NCBI GenBank assembly: GCA_023512835.1
Contig: CM042086.1
Coordinates: 15,202,309-15,266,308, forward strand
DNA: 64,000 nt
Source: Taxillus chinensis
Taxonomy: Eukaryota; Streptophyta; Magnoliopsida; Santalales; Loranthaceae
Direction of reading: 5' to 3'
A program made the position numbers and the translations under genes. This document shows, in pieces, positions 1 to 12,600 of the stretch. Numbering within the stretch: position 1 is the stretch's first letter; every line of letters begins with the position of its first letter. The notes beneath the pieces are model-generated. The model did not search any database, had not been told where the DNA came from, and saw only the letters and a list, made by a program, of their open reading frames with translations.

Positions 1-347
1 AAAGGAAAGTAGAAAGCTGGAGACAGGATAAAATGAAGTCCCTCTATATTTTGTATTTATAACCGTTATCATATTCTTGCCCTCTTATCTAAAATAAATT
101 TTGGAGGCCCCCAAATTACCCCAAAAGGACAAGCCGACCTTGTGTGTACATCCGGTCCACCATAACCAATGCATACACCTAGCAGCACTAACAAAGCAAA
201 GATAAAAGAATGCGGCAAGTGGGTTTGGAGTTGGGAATTCATTGCAGTGGTCCAATTTAAGTCAAAGAAGGTTACTGCATAACAATAAGCTCACAACAAA
301 TTACTTTTCTCTGCTTCAGGATTGAGTATTGTTTAATACTTATTAGC

Positions 348-379
<32 letters not shown>

Positions 380-869
380 GTAACTTGTGACTCTAAACAA
401 TGACCAAGCATCCATATTGACTAAGCTCAAAACTGCCTAGAAGTCCCATTAGATTGTCCAATACGGGTTTTTACATATTATTCACAATCATGCACACTAA
501 TGCACTGAAAACAATATCTAGCTGAAGCATTCACTTCATAAATGTCCACCAAATAAAAATGGGCCTGAGTATGGTAAAGGTAAACATGGTAAATGCCTTA
601 AAAATAGCCAAAATATAGACCTACCACCCACAACATACACCTCTGTCAAATGTTCAACCGATAAAGTACTACTTTTGAGAGCAAGCATGATCTTCAAGTG
701 CCCGTGCAATCCAAGTCCAATATGTGACCATGTAATATAGTCATCATTTTTTAGGGTCACCCCGACTAAACTATAAACACATTCCATAGGGAAATTGTTT
801 TGAAGAAATTGAATCTTCGTTTCTCAAACAACAAGAAAATTACCACTTTCAGAAAAGAACCATACTTAC

Positions 870-1300
870 CTTGCATCACATTAAATCCTCTGGACTAGTT
901 AGGAGGAAGAGACTTCAGGGTCGACTGTGCAAACTAACATCATAGCACCTGAATTTCTACCATCAATATGATGATATAAATGACAGACATTGAACCTACA
1001 TAACCACATGCATATCGTAACCTACAAATGAATTCCATTTCTGTCACAAAAATTCTTGACTTATTGCTATTTGAATGAACCCTATTTTTTTTTCTATGAG
1101 AAATTCAAAACCACCACCAATACCAAATTAAATAGACCCTAATTTTCGAGTTCAATTCGCACACACAACACAAGCTAAGCTTACCTGCGGATGCGTGATT
1201 CGTGAAGCGTCGATGCCCAATCCGACGATCTCAACATATGGTGCTCTGAAAATTTTGGACGCAGGCAGCTAGGGAGAGGGTGCCCAGAGGGAAAGGGACG
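870..1300 (-). other. Candidate first exons of a leftward transcript
   Basis: Read on the minus strand, a GC-richer stretch (about 1300-1185) ends in a clean donor (CAG|GTAAGC, boundary at 1185), and a second strong donor (CAAG|GTAAGTATGG) lies at 870. An ATG at 1237-1235 would give about 17 codons before the first donor, starting MLRSSDWAS. I could not join the two exons into a long open frame. They may therefore be 5' UTR exons of a gene whose coding part lies beyond the left edge. The short minus frame at 536-787 could belong to the same transcript, but its product is not recognisable. Confidence 0.3.
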
Positions 1301-1343
1301 GTTTGGGAATTGGGAAAAGCTTTAAAAAAATTAGTCACTTGTT

Positions 1344-1416
1344 GTCTGAGCCCGGGTTCGAACCGGGGACCTTTAGTGTGTGAGACTAACGTGATAACCA
1401 ACTACACCACCCAGAC
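1344..1416 (-). tRNA. tRNA-Val (anticodon CAC)
   Basis: The minus strand gives a complete 73-nt cloverleaf. The acceptor stem GTCTGGG pairs with CTCAGAC with a single G-U pair. The D-arm carries the A-box-like GGTGTAGTTGG, the T-arm carries the B-box GGTTCGAACCC, and the anticodon stem TTAGT/ACTAA closes the loop CTCACAC, which places CAC as anticodon and decodes GUG valine. There is no intron and CCA is not encoded, as usual for nuclear plant tRNAs. The sequence is essentially the canonical plant cytosolic tRNA-Val. Confidence 0.96.
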
Positions 1417-1657
1417 CTGACAATTAGCGATTATTTACAATATATATATTCGGAACCACCTTCCAACCAGCCCTCGCGTTAATTGTTATGTAATGCGTTG
1501 GAAATTAATTTGGAGTATAGGAAAAAAGGATATTTTACGTACACTTAAGTTGTGCAGTAAACCAGGGGCCTAGAAAAATTATTATTAATAAGCTCCATTT
1601 GTTGGTTTTTAATTTTCTTTCTTCTTTTAAATGGTTTTTTAAGATTGGTGTTACTAT

Positions 1658-2064
1658 TAGGCCTGTAAATGAGCCGATACACTCGACAGCTCGCTCGACT
1701 AAACTTGACTCGAGCTCGAGTTCGATACTATACAAGCTTGACTCGTTACTGTTCAAGCTCGACTCAGTTACTGTACAAGCTCGACTCAACTCGGCTCGGT
1801 TACTGTACAAGCTCGACTCGGCTCGAATTGTTTACAAATTTATCGAACATTTACCTTTAAATAAGCGACACACTCGACAGCTCGCTCGATACTCGCTCGA
1901 CTAAGCTCGAATTGAGCTCGAGCTCGACACCGTACAAGTTCGGCTCGTTACTGTACAAGCTCGGCTCGGTTAATGTATAGGCTCGACTCGGCTCGACTCG
2001 ATTACTGTACAAGCTTGGCTCGAACTCGGCCAAACTCGCTTGGCTCGACTCATTTAGAGGCCTA
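1658..2064. mobile_element. Non-autonomous hAT-like element (MITE) with perfect 8-bp TSD
   Basis: The element begins TAGGCCTGTAAATGAGCCGA and ends with the reverse complement of TAGGCCTCTAAATGAGTCGA, so about 18 of 20 terminal bases match. It is flanked by identical 8-bp copies of GTTACTAT (1650-1657 and 2065-2072), the duplication size of the hAT superfamily. The interior has no transposase. It is a degenerate array of GCTCGACTCG and TACTGTACAAG blocks, which also produces several spurious open frames here. Confidence 0.88.
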
Positions 2065-2072
2065 GTTACTAT

Positions 2073-3782
2073 GAGAGTTTCTAATTTTTTAAAACCATCA
2101 CAACTTTTAATCCCACGCGGGCAATAAAATAAAATGATTGATTGCTGGTATGTAGAATTTTTGGGTACATATTTAAAATTTTATTCATATTCGATATTTC
2201 CAATTAGATTTGGTTATTACAGTGTATAATTTTGGATTAGATGTAAATTTTACTCACACACCGTATTTAGTTCATCTTACCAATTTAAATATATTTATAT
2301 TTTTAAATTTATAAAATTTTAAAATATAAGTTTAAGAAGTATAATAAATTTTACATGATTTAAACAAAGTATCAAAATGTATAAGATTTTTAATATAGGT
2401 GATCAAGTAATATATGATGAAACTTATAAACTTTAACCTTCTATTTCGAAAATCTCACACCGTTTAAAATTGTTAAACTTTGTAAACATATATTTTTCGA
2501 CACTTTGGTAACAACTCAATCACTTATGCCTATTTGATTTTGTTTCATATTTCAGTTTATTGCTTATATTTCAATTAAAAAAAGGAAATAATAATTGAAT
2601 CACATTTGGTTTTGTTTGGTGAATAAATGTTTATCTGAAAATTGTATTCAATAAAAAAAGTGTAACATTATTGTAGTATAGTTAGATAAAGTAAAATTAT
2701 TGTAAGTTAATTTTTTTTAGTTTTAACTAATTAATTTTGGCAAATAACCTTGGAGATGCTTGGTTTTAAAAAATTCATATTCTGTGTGTAATTATGTAAT
2801 AAGAAAAATTTAAATTTAAATTTAAAAACACATTAACATGTGTATTTGATTTGTTGATGCGTATTCAGATTGTGTGTTAAATTAGTTTTAATTTCGTGTA
2901 CATTTGATAATTAGTGTCGATTTAGGCATGCTCAATGAATAAAGTTTAATCTGAAAATTGTAGTCAAATAAAAAAATGATACAATATATATTATAGTATA
3001 ATTAGTTAAATTTAGTTTTAACGGTCCAAACAAAAATTAGTTATAATTACTAATTATAATTAGTATGATTATAGTATAATCAATTTTGACTAATATTATG
3101 TAATCATATAAATATAATAACAGAATTTCAAAATAAAATGAAAAAAACATATAAGCTTGTGTATTTGATGATTGATACGTATTCAGATTATTATGTGTCT
3201 AATTAGTAACGATTTTGTGTATATTTCATGATCGATACGTATTCAAATAATTGTATGTTTAATTAGTATTGATTTTGTTTGGATATATCCCTCTTTTACT
3301 CCATATCCCTTCACTCCTCCCTCGATCTACTATCGCTTCCTCGTGTCGCGTCCTGTCAACCCAACCACTCTCATACCAAGAGACGTCAAAATAGCGTTTG
3401 AGGTTGGAGAGGCCATTGAAGTGTAATTAAATTTTGCACGAGCATAGAAGGCTCTAATACCATAAAAATAAAGAAATAGACTAGAGAATATAATAGCTCG
3501 CATGAACTTCGTATGTATTATATTCATTGTCAGTTTAATTATATAGAAATACAAAAGATTATATCGAATTACAAGGAAGTTATCTGCTTAATTCAAAATT
3601 GAAAAACGTGAAATAAATATAGGATAAGAGATAAACAAGAGGTGAACAGATTGATATAGCTAGCTACATCTTGGGTAGTTGTTTGATTTCGAGGTACTGT
3701 GAGTTATCATCTTGTTGTACCAAATGACAGCGTGGACGTATTGTTTTTTTTTTATTCTCTTTTTCATTATCTGCATGCTCTC

Positions 3783-3813
<31 letters not shown>

Positions 3814-4848
3814 CAATGTGTGTGCGCGCATATATATATATACCAAATTTTGATTCACATTTATACGTATAATCGTTTATTGCACACTAAATGTACAGTA
3901 AAAATGTTTATAATTTCTCCTCCAAAGTACGAGGTATCTCGGTTGATACTAAATAACAAGTCATATTTGGCCATCATCTTTATCCTTTGGCGTTAAGGTG
4001 ATATTAATTTTAAAGTTTTTTTGGCATGTATATTGTGCAATTAAATTGCATAGAAATATCTTACTTAAATTTTAAAAATAATTTTAAAAAATAATATCAA
4101 TGACAGAAAAAATATATTTGCACCACTTACATAATATATTTATGTCGGTCATTTTTTTTTTCTTTTCATATTAATTCAATGACTGTGAAATTATTCACAA
4201 ATACACATACCTGATTTTTCTATTATTATTTCTTAGGGTTGATAGTTGCCTTGTTTCTTTTATTTTTTGGAAAAAATATAATTTTATTTAAAAAATGATG
4301 TCTCTTTTTATTTAAATCCATAAATAATCATGTTGAGGCATCCTCACTTAATATCATTTGGTTTTGAGATGAAATCATATGTCTTAATAGCAATAGCAAA
4401 ATTTAACTAAATATCATTTCTAATGCATTAAGTAAAATGTTAGTAAAAGCTAAAAAAAATTAAATATGACTTTAACTTTAACTTTAGCCGTTGATGCTAG
4501 CTTAGCAAAACAAATAAGTTTTTAATCCAGCCCCCAACACAGCTCTCTACGCGCACGCTTCTCCCCCTCCCCTCATTAGATTAGCGATTTAAGATGGTAG
4601 GACGATAAGGATAATTGGAAAAAATTTAAAATTAAACAAAAATATAACTAATGTATCATTATCAAACTAAAAATAGCTTTAGTTATACATTATAACTTAG
4701 TAGGGTTAGAGTACTTCTAATATGATATAAGTATAGAGGTTTGCTCATTGTGAGATGTGGATCTACGCGCCATACGTGTTCATTCCACATGTCATACATG
4801 TGTGGTCGGCTCACATGTGATTAAATATGGGCATGTGTTATTTATACT
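2073..4848. other. AT-rich intergenic DNA, no gene seen
   Basis: Strongly AT-rich sequence with only short frames. An oddly repeated phrase resembling TTGATGCGTATTCAGATT recurs near 2855, 3169 and 3227 and suggests degraded local duplication. A (TA)n(TG)n(TA)n microsatellite occupies about 3783-3842. No splice-consistent coding structure was recognised. Confidence 0.6.
3783..3842. repeat. Compound TA/TG microsatellite
   Basis: Alternating TA runs flank a TG run, interrupted by a short CAATGTGTGTGCGCGCA stretch. The alternating purine-pyrimidine character is directly visible. Confidence 0.85.
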
Positions 4849-4851
4849 TAA

Positions 4852-5294
4852 AACATTCACATTAGATTCTCTAATTTTTTTTCAAGGTTTAACTAAAAAT
4901 CAAATTCTCAAAAATTTTATTATAACTTTTATTAATTTTCAAAAATCCATTCACATCTCATTCTCTATATTTTTTTAGAATAATATTTTTATATTACTTT
5001 TTTTCTATTTTATACTTATTAAATCCGTTCAAAAAATCCATCTGTTAAATCATTTTTTTATTTTGTTATGAATAATTAGTAAATCACAAAATCTAGAAAA
5101 GCAATTTATTTTTTATTTAAATAATTAGTAATCCATCTATTTTTTGTTTTTTATGAATAATTATTAAAAGCACTATTTATTCTTATCTCTAAATTATATT
5201 ATAAGAATTTAGATGTAAAAATGTTTTGAAATTTTTCTCAAATTTTACTTAATGTTTTGAAAATAAAAATTTATAAAATTCAACGTGAATACTT
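4852..5294. mobile_element. Degenerate Tourist/Harbinger-like MITE
   Basis: The left end (AACATTCACATTAGATTC) and the reverse complement of the right end (AAGTATTCACGTTGAATT) resemble the GAGCATCCACATTAG terminus of the better-preserved copy at 15074-15449. A TAA trinucleotide flanks both ends (4849-4851 and 5295-5297), the target duplication expected for PIF/Harbinger elements. The interior is AT-rich and non-coding. The ends are diverged, so the boundaries are approximate. Confidence 0.4.
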
Positions 5295-5660
5295 TAAATA
5301 AAATAATAAATCGTTTCCCATTGAACCTTTCTTTGAAAAAAAACCTTGCCCGTCGCCAGAGCCAGTTTAATTTATTGTAGAATTTTTCGGTTACTCATGT
5401 AACATTTTACAAAAGCAAACTTGTATTGACTTTTGATTTTGTCCATATATCCTTGCATTAAGTGCGTTAATTAATAAAAACGTTAGATAATATGAAACTA
5501 AAAATAAAAGCTAACGAGTTTCCTTTAAGTGAAGTCATGAGTAATACTACGCAGATTGTACAGTCAATTCGTGCGGGATACTTTTGATTGGTATTAATTA
5601 TTTTATTAATTTAATTTTCATATCAGTTTTATAACTTGCTGCGAGTAAACTTTTCCTTCG

Positions 5661-6128
5661 TTCAATAAAAGAAAAATAAGAACATTTTATCGCCTTTATT
5701 TTTGCTAATTAATCCCTTTGGTTATTAATTATATAAGTGGCGGATAATTTACTATGAAAGGCTTTTCGTGATCCCAAAATCATGAAATTATTCAAATATT
5801 AATTATAGTAACCATAAACTAGCTCTCGGGATGAGCATAGTGGGTTTTTTTTAATCCAAAGAAAAAACTTAAGATAATATGGGAAAGGCTGGTTTAGATA
5901 GACAAAAAGCGTTAGGCAATAAAAGGAAACTAAAAATAAAAGCTAAAGAGTTTCCCCCATCTTAACCATTCAGTAAAAGAAAAATAAGAACATTTTATCG
6001 CCTTTATTTTTGCTAATTAATCCATTTGGTTATTAATTATTTAAGGGATGGATAATTTATTATGAAAGATTTTTCGTGATCCCAAAAAGCATGATTTTAT
6101 GCAAATATTAATTATAGTAACCATAAAC
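5661..6128. repeat. Local direct duplication of about 160 bp
   Basis: The segment 5661-5819 recurs at about 5969-6128 with high identity, for example the shared AACATTTTATCGCC and TAATTATAGTAACCATAAAC. A shorter upstream part (AAACTAAAAATAAAAGCTAA, near 5490 and 5925) is duplicated as well, so the original duplication was larger and has since diverged. Neither copy codes for anything recognisable. Confidence 0.8.
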
Positions 6129-6274
6129 TGCCGTAAAATTTACACGCCTTGTGACCTAATCATGCATTGCGACGCCATGTTTTAAATATACGCCATGTTA
6201 ATGTAAAAAGTGGGTATGGGAAATTGCAATCAGATCAAACAAATATTTATGGGTCCTTGTGATATTAAACAAAA

Positions 6275-6655
6275 GGGCCTCCACACCAATTTAATAATTT
6301 TTATATCTATTTTAAGGAATAAATAATATAATATTTAATATATTTTATTTATTATTAATATATCATTATCCATTTATATCTTTATTTTTTAAAATTATAA
6401 TTTTTTATTTTTTATTTAATATTTTTTATCTCTTAAATTTATTATAATGCATATATGTCAATACATATAATAAAAAATATTTAAAGAGATTAATAGTTAT
6501 CCTCTAAATATGGATATACTCTATCCAATTTTTATTTTTGATCTCTATAATTTTCAATTTGAATGACTTGATGCAATATAATTATTTTTATAAAAAAGTT
6601 AATTTTTTCTAAATTAAAAAAATAAAATAAAATCAAGAAACTAATGCGAATGCTT
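6275..6655. mobile_element. Degenerate Tourist-like MITE copy
   Basis: The left end contains GGGCCTCCACACCAATTT, close to the GAGCATCCACACCAATTT terminus of this family. The right end is the reverse complement of AAGCATTCGCATTAG. The AT-rich interior resembles 14390-14745 and 16600-16815, sharing for instance a TTGATGC-nn-T-n-TA-n-TT block followed by AAAAAAGTT. Only the right flank has an adjacent TAA (6656-6658), so the left boundary is uncertain. Confidence 0.4.
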
Positions 6656-6805
6656 TAATATAATTTATGACACACCAATGTTGATATATATCAGCTCATG
6701 AATGACAATTTCACTCTCACTTTCCATGTGAATGCTCTAATATAGTTTGTGTGATAGTGCTTCTCATGTGTGTCATGAACAATGTATGCTTTTGAGTGTT
6801 TTTTT

Positions 6806-6905
6806 AAATTTATATTTAAAATAGTAATAAACTAGAATTTGACCTTTTTTTTTTCAAATTTATATTTAAAATAGTAATAAACTAGAATTTGACCTTTTTT
6901 TTTTC
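6806..6905. repeat. Two tandem 50-bp units
   Basis: A 50-bp unit beginning AAATTTATATTTAAAATAGT and ending in a T run plus C occurs twice back to back with essentially no difference. It lies about 100 bp before the abnormal homopolymer block, which makes a collapse or expansion artefact possible. Confidence 0.85.
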
Positions 6906-7002
6906 ATAAAATTTAATAGTATACTAGAGTATTCAAATGACGTGAGGCCTATATGATCAAACTTAGGTATATGAAAATTTGTCTATGTTCATGGGAAAAA
7001 TT

Positions 7003-7083
7003 GGGGGGGGGGGTTTGTGGGTTTTTAATAATTTTTATAAAAATTAAAAAAAAAAAAAAATAAATAGAGTAAATAAAGGGTAG

Positions 7084-7138
<55 letters not shown>

Positions 7139-7141
7139 TAA

Positions 7142-7190
<49 letters not shown>

Positions 7191-7258
7191 AAAATAGGGG
7201 TATTATGGGGAATTGAGGGAAAATGGGGGGGGAGGGGGGGGAAAAAAAGGGGGGAAGG

Positions 7259-7299
<41 letters not shown>

Positions 7300-7340
7300 A
7301 AAAAAATTAAAAAAAAGGAGAGGAAGGGGGGGGGGGAGGG

Positions 7341-7372
<32 letters not shown>

Positions 7373-7508
7373 AGAATTAAAGGAAGGGGGGGGGGGGGGA
7401 AGAAGAAGAAAAAAGGGTTTGAGGGGAAAAAGGGGGGGGGGGATAAAAAGGGGAAGGAGGGGGGGGGAAAAAACCACACAAAAAAAAACAAAAAAACAAA
7501 AAAAAAAA

Positions 7509-7558
<50 letters not shown>

Positions 7559-7976
7559 TAATTATTTTGAAAGAAAAAAAAAAAAAAGAAAGAAAATGGA
7601 GGGGGGGGGGGGGAGAAATTATTTGAGGGGTGGGGGGGGGGGGGGGGGGGGGGACCCCCTCTCCTTTTAAACATTTTTAAAAAAAAAAAAAATTAGAGAT
7701 AAGGTTTTTTTTGTTTGGGGGGGGGGGGTGTTGGGGGGGGGGGGGGGGGGGGGGAAAAAAATATAAAAAATTAGATAAAAATTATTAGGGGGGGGGGGGG
7801 GGTTTTGGTTTATTAATTATAAAAATAAAAAAAATAAAAAAAAAATATATTTTTTTTTTTTGGGGGTTATTTTTTTTTTTTGAATTAAAAAAAAAAAAAA
7901 AAATAAGGAATAAAAATAATAATTTTTTTTTTTTTTTTTCTTTTTTTTTTTTTTCTTTTTTCCTTTCCTCAAATTA
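7003..7976. other. Homopolymer block, probable assembly artefact
   Basis: Almost the whole stretch is long runs of A, G or T (up to about 40 in a row) with nearly no C on this strand until the T-rich end. The translations it yields are only poly-Phe, poly-Pro, poly-Lys or poly-Gly strings. It matches no repeat class I know. Consensus failure over a purine-rich tract, or a low-quality gap fill, explains it best. It should not be annotated as coding. Confidence 0.8.
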
Positions 7977-8690
7977 TTTGTATCAGTTCTTGATATTATC
8001 CCGCTCAAAATATGTTTAAATTTATTTTTATCACGAAAAATAATTTCATATTATGCCATGGTGTCAATATGAATTAAAACTTACAACCGCTAGTGAACTA
8101 AAATAACATGAAATTTAAGTTTTTGAAATATATGATTTCTTATTTAAATTATAAGGACGAGCAAAATATAAACATATAATTTTTTTTACTAATGTTATAT
8201 TTTTGTAGATACTATTAGATATAATAAGATTATATATTCATATAAATATAGTAATATATGTGGTTACTTGCCCTCGAAGTTAATATACAATTTAGAAATA
8301 TATTGGTGCATTAACATCAAAGCAGGTAGTATATCTTATATTCGTCGACGTATCATACTCAATCGTATGCAAAATTGTAGTACTTCAATAGTTGTTTGGT
8401 ATGAAATACGTATATAATATAAATATTTATTTATTTATATAATAAATAAATAAATAAATAAATATGAGAAAGGGTTGAGATTCCAAGGCGGAATGAGGGA
8501 CAATTCTGTCATAGTGATAATTGATATGGAGTAGGAAGCTTGCAGTTGCACAGCTCAGAGGAAGGTGAAGCGTGTGCTTTCCAGTTCTACCTTTTCTTCA
8601 CAAATAATTTTTGGTTCCTTTACTCTTTTTATTATTTTGTTTTTATAAAATAAAATAAAATAAAAATAAAAATAAAAATAGTCAAGTTGG
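7977..8690. other. AT-rich upstream flank of the SHOU4-like gene
   Basis: Non-coding. It holds a run of AATA-type repeats at about 8428-8463 and a run of AAAAT-type units at about 8646-8680. Transcription of the SHOU4-like gene probably starts between about 8530 and 8750, but no clear TATA box could be fixed. Confidence 0.45.
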
Positions 8691-9665
8691 GTGAGTGCTG
8701 TTTTATTTTTCTCCATTCTCAGTCCAATTTCATCTTCAGCCAAAACATTCTCAGTTCATCCCTGTCCCTCTCCATCTCCCTCTAGGTCCAAACCGTCATC
8801 AATATCATCTTCGCCCAAAACATTCGCCATGAAGATCTACCTATCAGAACCAGACCTCCATCTCATAACAGCCTGTGATGTTCAACGTCCATAGGTTATC
8901 AGTTACGCCTCCCTCTCCCTCTCTCTCTCTCTGATCGTGTTTTTTTTATTTTTTAATTGATTGAAACGTGCAATTTAGGGTTTTTAACTCAGCTTTTGGA
9001 CATTGCTAATGTGGGTTATTGCACCGCACCCGATTTTGCATCTGGGTCTCTCTTACTTTTGCGATAGTGTGATATTTTTCCAGTGATCACATTCGGGTTT
9101 GGATCCCGGATCTCAATTCCTGTACTCATATAGGTCAAAACCGGTTTGATTTGCGAGGTTTGTGATAGCCAAGGGAGTTAGCTAATTAGTCTGGATCTAG
9201 GAAGCTTGGCCTGGCTTGACAACTTCATAACCCTAGAACCATTCGTGGACCTTGTTCTTAATTAGTTTTTTTCTTTCTTCCTTTTTTTTTGTTTTCTGAT
9301 TTGTAAACTGTTTTCCGATCCATAAGTCAAAGGCCAGGTGTTTTAATTTTAATTTTATTTATTTTATAAAAATTTCCTCTAAATTTCATGTTTATAAAAC
9401 TTATGAGAAGAATACTTTGTTCTACTCGGTAATGTTCATGTGAACTCCTTTATATATCTAGTCCTGTTTTCATAAACTGCACACAATGGCTTTTGGATGA
9501 ACTCTTAAGTACAACACATTATGGGGTATTTATGTAAATGATGTTCTGATGGGTACAAGTTGCTGTTTATGTTACTAGCAGCCTGAGGTTGATTACTGTG
9601 GGTGCTAAGTTGGAATCTTGCAGCTGTTGTTGGTGTGTTTGGATTATTTCGGTCAAATTAGGTTG
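8691..9665 (+). other. 5' leader of the SHOU4-like gene, likely with a leader intron
   Basis: C/T-rich leader-like sequence (8700-8930, including a CT run near 8905-8930) is followed by AT-rich, intron-like DNA. A good acceptor, TTGCAG, ends at 9623, 42 bp before the ATG at 9666, so the 5' UTR is probably interrupted by an intron of about 0.7 kb. The donor is not certain; CATAG|GTTATC near 8895 is one option. A short phrase (CATCTTC-G/A-GCCAAAACATTC) is duplicated at about 8732 and 8805. Confidence 0.45.
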
Positions 9666-12600
9666 ATGGGTTCCCGCTTCCCATCCCATCAGCTGAGCAA
9701 TGGCCTATACGTCTCAGGCCGGCCGGAGCAGCCAAAAGAAAGGTCTCCGGGTATGAGCTCTACTGCGATGCCGTATACCGGTGGTGATATAAAAAAGTCT
9801 GGAGAACTTGGAAAGATGTTTGATATCCCCATGGACGGGTCAAGGTCAAGAAAATCTGGCCCTATAAATGGTGCACCTACACGGACTGGGTCATTTGGTA
9901 GTGCTGCAGCCCACTCAGGACCAATCCCAACTAATTCCATCAACCGGTCTGGCTCTGTCCCTAATGTTAAAAAATCTAACTCTGGGCCATTGAACAAACA
10001 TGGTGAACCTTTGAAGAAGACGTCTGGTCCTCAATCTGGAGGCGGGGCTGCTTCCCGTCAAAATTCTGGCCCTCAACCTCCTGTTCTCCCAGCTACTGGT
10101 CTTATTACTTCAGGGCCCATTTCTTCAGGCCCACTAAATTCATCCGGTGCTCCCCGGAAAGTGTCTGGTCAATTGGATTCGACTACTTCTTTCAAAATGC
10201 AGAGCAGCACCTCCTTTGCTCACAACCAAGCTGTCACTAAGCTTAACCAAGTGGAGGAGTACTCTTTCTATGCAAGTTTTCCAAAGCTAATACTGTGGTC
10301 TATGATTCTGCTTTTTGTGATGGGTTTTATTGCTGGTGGTTTTATTCTCGGGGCTGTGCACAACCCCATTCTTCTTATTGTTGTTGGGGTTCTCTTTAGC
10401 ACTGTTGCTGCTGTATTTGCTTGGAATGTTTATTGGGGAAGAAGAGCTATCACCAGTTTCATTGCCAGTTATCCCGATGCTGATCTCAGAACTGCAAGAG
10501 ATGGTGAATTTGTCAAGGTTTCTGGGGTATGTTCTTCTTTGAGGATTGGTGATGGAATATTATTATTATTCTGGTTTTGCGTGAACTTTCAAGATATATA
10601 TAACATGTGGTTTATGATATGGATGAAACTTGGATTGTGGACTAGGTTAAACTTGACATTGACCTGTATAAGGGTATTTTTGTCATGAACATACAATCTC
10701 ATAAAAATTTAACCCCAACATTTACTTCTTTTATAATAACCTTTTGGAGTAAAGTTCCATTTTCATTCAAAGTATTAAAGAAGAAAAATGACATTTTATA
10801 TTATAATTGGTGATGTGATTGCTACATTTACATCATTGTTCAATTAAACTGGAGGTTCATATTTTGGGATGTCGCATAGCCTGGAATGTGGTCCATCCCT
10901 CCCCTTGGAATATGTAGACACTGAAAATTTATACAGTGATTAGTTAACCAATACAAAAAAAAAAAGAAGTATCTGGACTTTGAAACTCTTAAGTTTTTGG
11001 TTGAAATTGAATGGGAATGTATAGTTATACGGATCTTTGACTTTCTAGTTGTGTCAACTTTGAGTTTTTTTTTTTTTTTTTTTTTTTTTGCAAAAAAAGG
11101 GGTTTTTATCCTTTATTCCAACAACAGAATTGCCCAAGTTGTTTTTTTTAATCTGTTTCTCAAGTATTTCTTCCTTTTCTAGGCGATGTTTGTAAACAAG
11201 TGAACATTTTTAGTTCCCATGCTATGGTTAAAAAGTTAAAATGATTACTTTGTAATTTTTTGAAGGTGATTACATGTGGAAATGTTCCTCTTGAGTCATC
11301 TTTCCAAAAAATTCCTAGATGTGTGTATACATCTACAAGTTTATATGAATACCGAGGATGGGATTCAAAAACCGCCAATGCAGCGCACCGGAATTTTACT
11401 TGGGGTGTTCGTGCACTTGAGGTGAACATTTTTCACCTTCTTAAAACTGGATGTCTATAAAGTACACTTGCTACATTGACTGATGAATTTACAGTTGGAT
11501 ATATATTTTCTAATGTATTTCTCTGAATGTTAAGTTTTTTTCTTTTCAAAATGATATCTTATGCTCTTTATTCTGTGATCACAACAAATTCCAATACTAC
11601 GTGTGCTTTTGCATTTGAAAAGTGTTTCAAGTACCGTAGAAGTGCTTAATGTAACCATTTTTTATTTGTTTGCAAGTCATTTGTACAATACCTGGCCACA
11701 GCTAACACCAAAATGAAAAAGGTTTGCAACATTCACGTGTATTGAAACAATAATATAGCTCATATAATTGAATTTCTTAAATTGTGATGTTATGACTATG
11801 TGGTCTGCCTGAGTTTCTCTATACAGCTTGGAATTTCTCATGAGCACCTTATGGTGATAGTTTAAACGTATTTATGCTGTCATTATTGTCCCCAAATCCT
11901 TAAATTGTCTTTTGTTGCTATTTGCGCGCTCTTAGAAGTGGGCTGTGTGATTGGTTACCATTTTTAGGGAATAGTTTTTTTATTATTTATTTTCCTTACA
12001 GTTGGAGTGATCATGTAGGTGGTTATAACATGCATTTCAGGTACATGGTCACTTAGCAATGTGGCTGGTTATGTGCTACAAAATTCGTCAGTTTAATTAT
12101 ACTGCATGCTAAACTATTACGGATGCTTTGTTTTTAAAATTTGTGTCGTCTGCCATTCATGAAGCAGTCTAGTGTTTCCATGGTTTTTGCAGAGGCATGT
12201 GGTCGATTTTTACATTTCTGACTTCCAGTCCGGGCTGAGGGCATTGGTTAAGACTGGCTATGGTGCTACAGTGGCTCCCTATGTTGATGAATCTGTTGTT
12301 GTTGACATCAATCCGTCAAACAGAGATTCGTCTCCAGAATTCATCAGATGGTTGGGAGAAAGAAATCTCTCTTGTGATGATCGAGTAATGCGCCTGAAAG
12401 AAGGGTAAAACATACATGCTATGATGGAAACTTGTAGTTCTTATAATAGCCTTAAATAAACTTTAAATAAACTTTAACAAACAAAAGCTATCAAACCATT
12501 CTTTTCTTTTATTTGTTGATTATAGTATTATGGCTGGACATAACACATTAACACCTGAAACTAAGGGCCAGCTCGATTTTTTCTCTCTAAATATATACGT

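Noticed and set aside
1535..1904. Ser/Leu/Tyr-rich open frames on both strands
   Set aside because: They are produced by the GCTCGACTCG/TACTGTACAAG array inside the hAT MITE, not by a gene.
6949..7674. 241-aa minus open frame of poly-Phe/Pro/Lys
   Set aside because: It is a pure translation of A, G and T homopolymers in the abnormal block; no protein family looks like this.
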